This document shows positions 6,876 to 15,431 of a stretch of DNA of 64,000 nucleotides, in pieces. A model generated the notes under the pieces. That model made no database searches and had not been told where the DNA came from. It saw nothing but the letters and a program-made list of their open reading frames with translations. The stretch's first letter is position 1; each line of letters opens with the position of its first letter. The translations under genes and the position numbers were made by a program. This stretch comes from Planctobacterium marinum (GTDB lineage: Bacteria > Pseudomonadota > Gammaproteobacteria > Enterobacterales > Alteromonadaceae): contig NZ_AP027272.1 in NCBI RefSeq assembly GCF_036322805.1, positions 310,001-374,000 on the forward strand, written 5' to 3'.

Positions 6876-9800
6876 TTATGCCAAACTATTTTTCTCTAAT
6901 AGTGTTTCGAACTCATTCAATGGCACGGGTTTACTATACAAATAGCCTTGGGCTATGTCGCATTCCAGTTCTAGTAATAAGTCGTGCTGGGGAAGGGTTT
7001 CAACGCCCTCAGCAACAACTTTGAGGTTGAAGTTGCGAGCCATATCAATAATGGTTTCAGTGATCATTTTATCGGCGGGATCAACGTCAATATCTTTCAC
7101 AAAACTGCGGTCAATTTTTAATTTGTCCACCGGAAAGTGCTTGAGATAGGCAATAGAGGAGTGACCAGTGCCGAAGTCGTCCACCGCCAAAGAAATACCA
7201 AGGGATTTAAGTTGTTGCAGCAACTCTCGGATATTCCCAGAGGTTTCCATCAAGCCATTTTCGGTTAGTTCCAGCTCCAGTCCATTGGCTGTGATGCCGC
7301 TGCTTTGTATGTTTTTAGCCACTTGATCGTAAAAATCATCGTAGCGGAAGTCGCGCGGAGAAATATTGATGGACAGGGTTAACTGGTGGCCAGCTTCTTG
7401 CCATTTTTTCAATTGCTGACAACCTTGCTGTATCACCCATTTTGATATTTCGTGAATGATGCCGGTTTCCTCTGCAATACCAATAAACGCCCAAGGTGTG
7501 AGTAAGCCATCGTCTGGATGGTTCCAGCGGATCAATGCCTCAGCACCAATAATGCGTTTGCTGACCATATCTATCTGTGGTTGGTAATACAGCTCCAATT
7601 CACAGCGTTCAATGGCTTTGGAGAGTTGATTGCTCAATCGGAAGCGTTGATCGGCCTGCTGGGTAATGGATTCTGTATAGAAAGCATAGGTATTGCGGCC
7701 ATTCTGTTTGGCTTTGTACATTGCCGAATCAGCATAGGTAAACAGCTTTTCTATGTCGCTACTATCGTCAGGATAGACAGCGATACCGATACTGGTGCCC
7801 ACAGATGTTTCGTGGCAATCATTTAACAAATACGGCGTTTTTACTTCTTCGATTATGTTTTGCGCTATTGCATTGAGGTCTCGCAGCTCTGTGATGCCCT
7901 CCAGCAAAATAACGAATTCATCTCCTCCCAAGCGGGCTATCGTATCCTCTTCCCGTAGCGATGATCTCAGGCGTGTCGCCACCTGGCGCAAGAGCTCATC
8001 GCCCACCATGTGACCTAAACTGTCGTTTACCACTTTGAAATGATCTAAATCCAAAAATAAGACCGCTACTTTTTCGTCTGAGTTTCTCTTGGCGCGTTCA
8101 ATGGCGTGTTCAATACGTGATTTTAACAGTAGACGGTTTGGCAAGCCGGTTAAGGCATCATAATGGGCCAGCTGTTCCATGCGCTCTTCTGATTGTTTTA
8201 ACCGGGTGATGTCAGAGAACACTGCGACATAGTGGGTAAGCTGATTGGCATCATTTTCCACCTTACTAATGGAGAGTAGTTGTGGATAAATAGTGCCATC
8301 TTTTTTGCGATTCCAGATTTCGCCTTTCCAATAACCCTGGCGGACAATATCCTTGTACATATCCTCATAAAACACAGAGTCATGACGGCCAGATTGCAAG
8401 ATGGCGGGATTGTCCCCAGCAACGTCTTCCTGCTTGTAACCGGTGATATCGGTAAAGGCTCGATTGACGGTAATAATGCGATTTTGAGCGTCTGTAACCA
8501 ATACGCCTTCTTGAGAATGCTCAAATACTTTAGCGTCCAGTTTGAGCTTTTGCTCGTTTTCAACTCGTGCAGTAATGTCGTGAATTATGGAAAAGAGCAT
8601 TCGCCTGTCATCCGAAATAATAGGGGTGGAATGCACTTCTACATAGCGAATTTCGCCATTGGCCAGGCGATGCTGAAAGGTGAAATAGTTTTGGTTTAAC
8701 AGGGCCGCTTTTTCCATTTCCGCAGCAACTTCCTGTTCCGACATGGTATTGATTTCCTGAATGCGTTTACTCACCAGATCTTTGTGGCTGTATCCGTAAA
8801 AATCCAGGGCGGCGGCATTGGCATCCACAATCTTACCGCTGTCCTTGTCTATCAGCAGCATAACCGCGTTGTGGTTATGGAAAATATTGCGAAATTTCTT
8901 CTCAGATTCTACCAGGTTATTGACTGAGCTGAGGTACAGCATTTCGCTTTTATAGCGATGCCTTAATACCAGCAAGCACAAGCTAAACAGCAATACGGCA
9001 GTGAACCATATAGGAGAATGAATATGCAGTTCATCCCAGCCTTTAGCCGGAGTAGCCAAAAGTTGCCAGTTGCCATAGGAAAACTGGATTGACTGGGCTA
9101 CAGGATCCTGTTGTGTTATCTCACTCTTACCATAGAAGAACTCCCCGTTAGCCCCTTTACTGTCTTTGCCCCGGATAGCCAAATTCAAAGATTTTCGCTG
9201 AGCGACCCCGCTGGCTTCCATAATAGCTTGATAATCAAGTACCACGGATAACAGTCCCCAACTTTTGCCGTTTTGGGCGTTCTGGATAGGTGTTCGGGCA
9301 ATCAAGCCAACATCCCCTTGCACCAGCTTTAGTGGCCCTGCCATTATGGTTTTGTTCAGTTGTATGGCTTTATTGGCCGCTTCGATTTGCTCAGGAATCT
9401 CTCGATAATCTAACCCGATCACTTGCTGATTTTCTAGCAGTGGATACATATGGGTAACGACCAGATTTTTTGCTGCACCGATATTTCTGATCTGATTTTC
9501 ACTCGCCAGTAAAGGGGCTGCGAAGCGAGCAAATTCTTGTTGCTGAAGGTCCGGGTTGATGGAGATATAGGTGGCTAAACCTCTGGTTAGATTGATATTG
9601 CGGTTAATGGTGTATTCAAGACTGGCCCGTAGTTCGGTTAATTCGGAGGTTACCTCTGCCACTTGATTTTGATGGTGACGTTCGTTGCTGATTGCTTCAA
9701 AGAGGATCAAGGCCAAAATCAAGACGATGGCGGAGAGCACTGTTAACAGGGTAAATTTTACGTTGATGTCTTGTTTTGAAAGTTGTTTTGTCGCGGGCAT
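6876..9800 (-). CDS. Membrane CHASE-PAS-PAS-GGDEF-EAL cyclic-di-GMP protein
   Basis: 974 residues. Transmembrane helices at about 15-36 and 263-281 flank a periplasmic CHASE-type sensor region (about 70-240, with GLARTPI-like and GYREIPEQ-like motifs in variant form). Two PAS domains follow (about 300-415 and 420-535), then GGDEF (motif RLGGDEF ending near residue 629, intact) and EAL (motif EALIRW at about 754-759, intact). Both the diguanylate cyclase and phosphodiesterase signatures look complete, so the protein may make, break or switch between the two; which dominates cannot be judged here. It is an inner-membrane sensor for an unknown small ligand. It is transcribed alone, towards the fecI-like gene, and divergently from the CofD-like gene. 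Confidence 0.93.
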   Translation of the reverse strand: MPATKQLSKQDINVKFTLLTVLSAIVLILALILFEAISNERHHQNQVAEVTSELTELRASLEYTINRNINLTRGLATYISINPDLQQQEFARFAAPLLASENQIRNIGAAKNLVVTHMYPLLENQQVIGLDYREIPEQIEAANKAIQLNKTIMAGPLKLVQGDVGLIARTPIQNAQNGKSWGLLSVVLDYQAIMEASGVAQRKSLNLAIRGKDSKGANGEFFYGKSEITQQDPVAQSIQFSYGNWQLLATPAKGWDELHIHSPIWFTAVLLFSLCLLVLRHRYKSEMLYLSSVNNLVESEKKFRNIFHNHNAVMLLIDKDSGKIVDANAAALDFYGYSHKDLVSKRIQEINTMSEQEVAAEMEKAALLNQNYFTFQHRLANGEIRYVEVHSTPIISDDRRMLFSIIHDITARVENEQKLKLDAKVFEHSQEGVLVTDAQNRIITVNRAFTDITGYKQEDVAGDNPAILQSGRHDSVFYEDMYKDIVRQGYWKGEIWNRKKDGTIYPQLLSISKVENDANQLTHYVAVFSDITRLKQSEERMEQLAHYDALTGLPNRLLLKSRIEHAIERAKRNSDEKVAVLFLDLDHFKVVNDSLGHMVGDELLRQVATRLRSSLREEDTIARLGGDEFVILLEGITELRDLNAIAQNIIEEVKTPYLLNDCHETSVGTSIGIAVYPDDSSDIEKLFTYADSAMYKAKQNGRNTYAFYTESITQQADQRFRLSNQLSKAIERCELELYYQPQIDMVSKRIIGAEALIRWNHPDDGLLTPWAFIGIAEETGIIHEISKWVIQQGCQQLKKWQEAGHQLTLSINISPRDFRYDDFYDQVAKNIQSSGITANGLELELTENGLMETSGNIRELLQQLKSLGISLAVDDFGTGHSSIAYLKHFPVDKLKIDRSFVKDIDVDPADKMITETIIDMARNFNLKVVAEGVETLPQHDLLLELECDIAQGYLYSKPVPLNEFETLLEKNSLA

Positions 9801-10061
9801 TGAATGACCATAGCAAAGTTACACAACCTTGCTCGTTTTTCCTTATTTGATGTTGCAGGGAATCATTTTGCGCATAGTCTACATACTAGCAACGTATCGA
9901 TATTATCCCAAATCAAATACTGTGTAGAGTTACATAAAATTTATTCTTGGCTTGTTAGTATTGATTGTGGATGTGGCTATGATATAGCTTTAAACAAAAA
10001 CTATTATTGTGCAATCAGGCTAATTTGTCTTTACCTCCTGAAAATCAAGGAATAAGCACCG

Positions 10062-11282
10062 GTGCAAACACGTCTAGATGAAACAGATTATAATGACCTT
10101 GTTGTGACACGAGGCGTAATTATTCCGGATCGCATGCGCATTAGTCGTTATGAAAAAATTCCCGAGTTAGGTCCCCGCATTCTATTTTTCAGTGGCGGTA
10201 GTGCCCTCAATGGCGTGGCCCGTAAACTGAAAGATTACACCCATAATTCCATTCATTTGGTGACCCCATTTGACTCTGGTGGCAGCTCTGCTGTGATACG
10301 TGAATTTTTCGATATGCCGGCGGTGGGGGATTTACGCAGTCGTATGATGGCACTTGCGGACGAAACCGTATTGGGTAATCCCGAAATCTTGCGCCTGTTC
10401 AATTATCGGTTTGATAAAACCACCGACAATCAAATATTGCGGTCGCGCCTCGAGGCCATGGTGGCCGGTGAGGATGAGCTAACCAAAGATATTCTCAATC
10501 CCATGCGCAGTCTCATCTGCAATCACCTTGGCTACTTTCTTAAAGTGATGCCCGGTGCGTTTAACTTGCGCGGTGCTAGTATCGGCAATCTGATTCTGGT
10601 GGGCGGCTATGTTAATCAGCATCGCGAACTTGATCCTATCATTTTCTTATTCTCTGAACTGGTTAAAGTACAAGGGATAGTCCGTAGTATCACCGAGGAC
10701 AACTACCATCTGGCTGCTGAACTCGAGGATGGGACGCAAATCATTGGTCAGCACTTACTTACTGGTAAGGAACAGCCGCCTGTTACCAGTCCCATTAAAA
10801 AGCTGCGCTTGAGCACGGATTTAGATTCTCTAAACCGGGTCACTACAACGCTTAAAAAACGCAATCGCAAACTCATTGCCAGTGCTGAATTGATTTGCTA
10901 TCCGCCCGGTAGCTTCTATTCAAGCCTGGTGGCCAATTTATTACCTTATGGCGTGGCTGAATGTATTGCCAATAACGCCTGTCCCAAAGTCTATATTCCC
11001 AATCGTGGCCGGGATCCTGAGCAGGTAGGAATGTCTATCAATGATCAAGTGGATACGTTGTTGCAAAGGTTACAAGGACAATTTGAGCAACCGGTGGCAG
11101 TGACTCGGTTATTGAACTTTATTCTCTACGACAGCCGCAAGCTGCGAGGAAGTGAATGCTTGGATATCAAGCGATTTAGCGAGATGGGCATACAGATCAT
11201 TGATACGCCGCTGATGAGTGAAGAGCGACCCGATTATTATGATGACCTTAGTTTAGTTAAGGCCATCATTTCTTTAACCTAA
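10062..11282 (+). CDS. CofD-like protein of the GAK-system type, apparently orphan
   Basis: 406 residues, GTG start with AAGGA about 10 bases upstream. The N-terminal ILFFSGGSALNGVARKL and the following TPFDSGGSSAVIREFFDMPAVGDLR correspond to the nucleotide-sugar/LPPG-binding core of the CofD/YvcK fold, and GAFNLRGASIGNLILVGGY to the second conserved block. CofD transfers 2-phospholactate to deazaflavin F0; YvcK-type relatives regulate cell shape. The closest group I recall is the CofD-related member of the GAK systems, which normally sits beside ATP-grasp and HprK-like kinase genes. None of these is in this window, where the neighbours are a GGDEF/EAL protein and an exported methyltransferase-like protein. 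Fold call is fairly firm; substrate unknown. Confidence 0.8.
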   Translation: MQTRLDETDYNDLVVTRGVIIPDRMRISRYEKIPELGPRILFFSGGSALNGVARKLKDYTHNSIHLVTPFDSGGSSAVIREFFDMPAVGDLRSRMMALADETVLGNPEILRLFNYRFDKTTDNQILRSRLEAMVAGEDELTKDILNPMRSLICNHLGYFLKVMPGAFNLRGASIGNLILVGGYVNQHRELDPIIFLFSELVKVQGIVRSITEDNYHLAAELEDGTQIIGQHLLTGKEQPPVTSPIKKLRLSTDLDSLNRVTTTLKKRNRKLIASAELICYPPGSFYSSLVANLLPYGVAECIANNACPKVYIPNRGRDPEQVGMSINDQVDTLLQRLQGQFEQPVAVTRLLNFILYDSRKLRGSECLDIKRFSEMGIQIIDTPLMSEERPDYYDDLSLVKAIISLT

Positions 11283-11286
11283 ATTC

Positions 11287-11322
11287 GGGGAAGGAGTTTG
11301 CTTGCTATTCCCCCTTATTTTT
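11287..11322 (+). terminator. Possible terminator after the CofD-like gene
   Basis: GGGGAA (11287-11292) pairs with TTCCCC (11308-11313) across a 15-base loop and is followed by a T-rich stretch (TTATTTTTC). It sits between two convergent genes, 5 bases after the CofD-like stop. The long loop makes it a weak call. Confidence 0.4.
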
Positions 11323-11323
11323 C

Positions 11324-12196
11324 TTAGCTTTTTTTCTTAAACAGCAAGGTCATGCGGTTGGATTCGCCAATGGCATCCGCTGCTTTTTTCTTGTCGGCAT
11401 CATCACCAACACCAACATATGATGGCGGTAAGCGCCAGACAATGTCACTAGCTGTGGGCTCGTCCTTGGGGTTTTTGTTGATGTCAGAACTGGCCACTAA
11501 TTCAAAACCTGCCGCTTCAAACGCCGCTTGCACTTGTGAGGCTTTCAGATATCCGCGGCTACCATCGTTATCTGCATCCGACTCAGCAACTGCGTGCTGT
11601 ACCACACCCACAAGACCATCGGACTTGAGCATGTTATAAGTGGCTTTTAATGCTTGAGTGAGTGTGCCTGCCTGGCTTTCAAAGCGATTTAAATTGTGCA
11701 GGGCGCGAATAAACAAAACGCGATCAACAGTACCATCTAAAGCTTCGGGAATGGTTTCAAAGGTATAGCCCTCAACGGCAATACCACTGTCAGATAGCTC
11801 AGCTACTAAGCCGGGGAAGGCTTTGGTGGCGGCTTTCATTTCTGTAATACGCTCTTCACTGAAAAAGCCGAAACGCGCCCACATACTATCGACGTAATTG
11901 ATTCCATACAGTGCCCCGTCTTTACCAAGGTAATCGGCTAAAATCCCGGAATACCAACCCCCGCCGGGAAGGGCTTCTGCCACAGTCATTCCGGGTTTAA
12001 CTTCGAAAAAATCCAGGGTCTCTTGTGGATTGCGGTACTGGTCGCGGGCCTGCATTTCTGCAGGGCGCGCCTCGATTATCGATTGCAGTGCTTTATTACC
12101 GTGGTCGTGAGCCAGCGTATTAGCGCTAAAAGCGGCCAGCAGAGAGCCGATGAGCAGAGACTTGCTCAGTGTCGCGAGTTTTAATTTGGTTATCAT
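11324..12196 (-). CDS. Exported class I methyltransferase-like protein
   Basis: 290 residues with an N-terminal signal peptide (MITKLKLATLSKSLLIGSLL... ending NTLA). The mature part contains PGMTVAEALPGGGWYSGILA, a SAM-binding motif I of the exported predicted methyltransferase family (COG4798 type), and later RALHNLNRFESQ and a GVVQHAVAESDA segment. Members are predicted to be periplasmic or secreted, which is hard to reconcile with SAM as cofactor, so the true reaction is unknown. The gene converges with the CofD-like gene and appears monocistronic. Confidence 0.85.
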   Translation of the reverse strand: MITKLKLATLSKSLLIGSLLAAFSANTLAHDHGNKALQSIIEARPAEMQARDQYRNPQETLDFFEVKPGMTVAEALPGGGWYSGILADYLGKDGALYGINYVDSMWARFGFFSEERITEMKAATKAFPGLVAELSDSGIAVEGYTFETIPEALDGTVDRVLFIRALHNLNRFESQAGTLTQALKATYNMLKSDGLVGVVQHAVAESDADNDGSRGYLKASQVQAAFEAAGFELVASSDINKNPKDEPTASDIVWRLPPSYVGVGDDADKKKAADAIGESNRMTLLFKKKS

Positions 12197-12294
12197 GGTT
12201 TATCTCAGTTGAATGCACTTTGGAAACACTATTGAGTATTTGTCTGCCCTGCAACCAAATTTACAACCGCTTACGAAAAAATTGTCAATAAGGT

Positions 12295-13785
12295 TTAGCC
12301 TAGATAGCGCTGAACGAATTCTCCGTGCTCCAGTAACCGTTCACATTTGCTTTTAACCTGTTGCTGTAAACCTTGCATAAAGCGCTGGAACTCCGCTTGC
12401 CCCATTTCGTGACATATTGGGTGATATTGGGCCGGGAGCAAACGCTGGCCTAGCATCACCTGAGTCCACGAGTCCACACGAAATATGTCGCCATCATCCA
12501 AAAATACCCGTCCGGTTTCCTTGAATAAAGCTATTTTGTGCTGCAGTGATGCTGGCAGCTCCATAGTGGCGCAATGACGCCAGAAACCACTGTCCCGGCG
12601 CTCGGTGACGGCATAATGCATCGCGATAAAATCCAGAATGCACTGCATTTCACTGTCGAACTTGTTGTTGTATTCGTTAATCGCCGATTCGGTAATGCCG
12701 TTGCTTGGGAATAGCCGCATCAGGCGCACCAGTCCTGTCATGATCAGGTGAATACTTGTGGATTCCAGAGGCTCTATGAATCCCGAAGCCAAACCCAATG
12801 CGACACAGTTTTTGTGCCAGCCTTTGCGTCGTTTTCCAGGTGTAAAGCGGATCACGCGCGGATCATGCAACGGTTCGCCAGGTAGGTTATTCATCAATAA
12901 TGCTTTGGCTTTGTCGTCATCAATAAAACCTTGCGCATACACCAGACCGTTGCCGATGCGATTTTGCAGTGGGATTTGCCACTGCCAGCCTGCTTCATGC
13001 GCGATTGAGCGAGTGTAGGGGCGGGGAGAAGTATTCCCGCCGCATTGTACGGCAAGCGCACTGTCACAGGGCAGATAGTGAGACCAGTTGTCATAACCCG
13101 TATGCAAAGTTTGCTCTATTAATAAACCTCTAAAGCCGGTGCAATCGATAAACAGATCACCTTCTACCTGTTCTCCACTGTCCAGCGTTAAGGCGGAAAT
13201 AAAGCCGCTTTTGGGGCATTGCTGAACCCGGGTTATCTTCCCTTCTTTGCGTTGTACCTGATGCTGCTTTGCCATGTCACGTAAAAATAGTCCGTATCGC
13301 GTGGCGTCCAGGTGGTAAGCAAAATTGAGAGGTACATCGTTGGTAAGTGCAAACTTATTAGCAATGGCGGCTTCGTGCTCTAAACAAAATGCACCAAAGG
13401 GCATATCCAGACCTTGGGATTTTGCCCTTAACCAAAAATGATGAAATTCCCCGGCCCAACATTCGCGTCCGGTAATGCCAAAAGAGTGGATATAGCTGTC
13501 GCCTTGCGCCCCCCAATTCTCAAATTGGATACCCAGTTTAAAAGTCGCATTGGTAGCGCGCATGAATTCTCGCTCGTCAATGCCCAGCAATTTGTGCAAG
13601 GTGCGAATTGGCGGGATGGTGGCTTCACCCACTCCGACAGTGCCAATTTCATCTGACTCCACTAACGTCACCTGGATACTTTTTCCCAGCAGTTTTGACA
13701 GTGCAGCGGCTGCCATCCATCCAGCGGTTCCGCCGCCCGCAATGACCACTTTCGATACGGGTTTGTTGCCTGGCAAAGTATTCAT
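12295..13785 (-). CDS. Tryptophan-halogenase-like flavoprotein, copy 1 (intact WxWxIP)
   Basis: 496 residues. An FAD-binding GGGTAGWMAA motif lies near the N-terminus, followed by VGVGEATIPPI, FKLGIQFENW and the family signature GWQWQIP (WxWxIP). The lysine of FKxGIxFxxW and the glutamate of EPLES align by eye with the catalytic pair of PrnA-type halogenases. Flavin-dependent halogenases chlorinate or brominate activated indoles using FADH2; the copies found next to TonB receptors in marine and plant-associated bacteria have no proven substrate. It starts 2 bases after the stop of copy 2, so the pair is translationally close and probably shares the receptor transcript. No flavin reductase is nearby. 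Confidence 0.9.
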   Translation of the reverse strand: MNTLPGNKPVSKVVIAGGGTAGWMAAAALSKLLGKSIQVTLVESDEIGTVGVGEATIPPIRTLHKLLGIDEREFMRATNATFKLGIQFENWGAQGDSYIHSFGITGRECWAGEFHHFWLRAKSQGLDMPFGAFCLEHEAAIANKFALTNDVPLNFAYHLDATRYGLFLRDMAKQHQVQRKEGKITRVQQCPKSGFISALTLDSGEQVEGDLFIDCTGFRGLLIEQTLHTGYDNWSHYLPCDSALAVQCGGNTSPRPYTRSIAHEAGWQWQIPLQNRIGNGLVYAQGFIDDDKAKALLMNNLPGEPLHDPRVIRFTPGKRRKGWHKNCVALGLASGFIEPLESTSIHLIMTGLVRLMRLFPSNGITESAINEYNNKFDSEMQCILDFIAMHYAVTERRDSGFWRHCATMELPASLQHKIALFKETGRVFLDDGDIFRVDSWTQVMLGQRLLPAQYHPICHEMGQAEFQRFMQGLQQQVKSKCERLLEHGEFVQRYLG

Positions 13786-13787
13786 TG

Positions 13788-15338
13788 TTATTTCATCTCT
13801 TGGTGTTTTTGGTGTAGGAAGCTCAACAATACGCGGTTTTGAGGTAAACCCTGTTGATACTTCTGGCGAGTGAGTTCAGTCTGACGTTGTAATTCTGCGA
13901 CGCGTGCCTTACTCAGAAAATAGGGCGTGTCTTTTGCGATATCACTTTCAAAGCCCATGCCATATAAAATGTATTGATAGCTGGTTGAGGGGAAGACCTC
14001 TTCATTTTCGATAAAGTCCAACCGGGAAGGAGCTTGGTAGCGCCACAATTGTAATAGAATGTGTAACGACTCGGGAATGGATTCAGGCAGGCGATGACTC
14101 CGCCAGAAGTCTGAATCCTGACGCTCGCTCAGCACGTAGTGCAGCTTGACAAAATCGATTACCCGCTGCCATCGATAAGCAAAACGTTTGTTAAAACGAT
14201 TTGACAGTAGTGCCATGTGCTCGCGGTTGCGAGGAAATTCCTCACATAACATATTTATACTGAGCTCTACCATGGCAATGGCTGAGGCTTCCAGCGGTTC
14301 GATGAACCCGGCGCACATCCCAATCGCGATACAGTTGTTTTGCCAGAGTTTTTCTCTATAGCCCGGGTTAAACGATAATTTTCTGAAAGTAAGTGCTTGC
14401 AATTTATCTTCTGGAAGTTGCGCTTTTAAGTGTTGATACAGGGTGTCGTGAGCTTCTTCGTCACTACAGTGTTCTTGGGCATAGGCAAAACCGACACCGC
14501 GACGGTGGTATAGACCAATATCCCAAACCCAACCTTTGGCCTTGGCGGTGGCATTGGTGGTAGATTGGATGGGTGCATCAGTTGATACATAGGGTACCTG
14601 TGACGCAAGTGCAGAGTTGACCGGTAAAACCTCTGCGACGCTACGCCACTTCACATCGAAGTGTTTTTCAATTAAACGCGCGGCCATGCCGCTGCAATCA
14701 ATAAATAAGTCAGCTTCAAGCGGACCTGATTGCTGACCAATCAGGGCTTTGATATCCCCATTTGCGTGGCTTTCAACTGCTTCAATATGATCGCGGATAT
14801 GCACTACACCTAGCTTTTGTGTGCAATGTAAGGTCAGCAGCTCTGCCAGTTTGTCAGCATCGAAATGGTAGCCGTAATTGAGTACGTGGGCGTAATCCGG
14901 GGTTGCCTGTTGCTTTGGGGCAAGTCCAGCTTCACAAATACCTGGCTGCACACAAAAACTGTCGGCGAAGCTGGCTGTCTTGCTACTTTGCCAGTGCTGA
15001 ACCAGATTGAGTTCGGTGTAACCTGTGGGGTTGGTAAAGGGGTGGTAATAGGCGTCATTCGGCTGGTTATGGCGCCAGCCAATAAACTTTGAACCTTGTT
15101 TGTATGAAGCTTGACAAAACACTAAGAATTGTTGCTCACTGATGCCGATTTGTCTCAGTGTATGGCGTAACGAGGGCCAGCTGCCTTCACCGACACCAAT
15201 CTTTGACAGGGTCGGTGACTCTACCAGGGTAACCATAATCTCAGGCTGGCGCTGTTGTAATTGTGCAGCGATGCGGCCAGCCGTCAACCAGCCAGCACTA
15301 CCACCACCTAAAATCAGGACATTACTTATTTCACGCAT
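13788..15338 (-). CDS. Tryptophan-halogenase-like flavoprotein, copy 2 (variant WxWxIG)
   Basis: 516 residues. GGGSAGWLTAGRIA is the FAD-binding motif, followed by IGVGEGSWPSLRHTL and YKQGSKFIGW. The family WxWxIP signature reads GWVWDIG, so the proline is replaced by glycine. The lysine (YKQGSKF) and glutamate (EPLEAS) counterparts of halogenase catalytic residues are still present. It lies 93 bases downstream of the TonB receptor stop and directly upstream of copy 1. Halogenase-like genes of this kind repeatedly accompany carbohydrate TonB receptors, but no role in sugar use is established. Whether this copy still halogenates anything is uncertain. Confidence 0.88.
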   Translation of the reverse strand: MREISNVLILGGGSAGWLTAGRIAAQLQQRQPEIMVTLVESPTLSKIGVGEGSWPSLRHTLRQIGISEQQFLVFCQASYKQGSKFIGWRHNQPNDAYYHPFTNPTGYTELNLVQHWQSSKTASFADSFCVQPGICEAGLAPKQQATPDYAHVLNYGYHFDADKLAELLTLHCTQKLGVVHIRDHIEAVESHANGDIKALIGQQSGPLEADLFIDCSGMAARLIEKHFDVKWRSVAEVLPVNSALASQVPYVSTDAPIQSTTNATAKAKGWVWDIGLYHRRGVGFAYAQEHCSDEEAHDTLYQHLKAQLPEDKLQALTFRKLSFNPGYREKLWQNNCIAIGMCAGFIEPLEASAIAMVELSINMLCEEFPRNREHMALLSNRFNKRFAYRWQRVIDFVKLHYVLSERQDSDFWRSHRLPESIPESLHILLQLWRYQAPSRLDFIENEEVFPSTSYQYILYGMGFESDIAKDTPYFLSKARVAELQRQTELTRQKYQQGLPQNRVLLSFLHQKHQEMK

Positions 15339-15431
15339 GGCACAGTAGGGTTGTTAAAACGCGTTTTTATCATATCTGGCAGTAATAGCGGAGCACAACC
15401 CTGTGCTCCTTACTATCACATTTACTCTCGG

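Noticed and set aside
12295-15338. A halogenated natural-product biosynthetic cluster
   Set aside because: Apart from the two halogenase-like genes no biosynthetic genes (PKS, NRPS, tailoring enzymes, flavin reductase) are nearby; the context is carbohydrate uptake.
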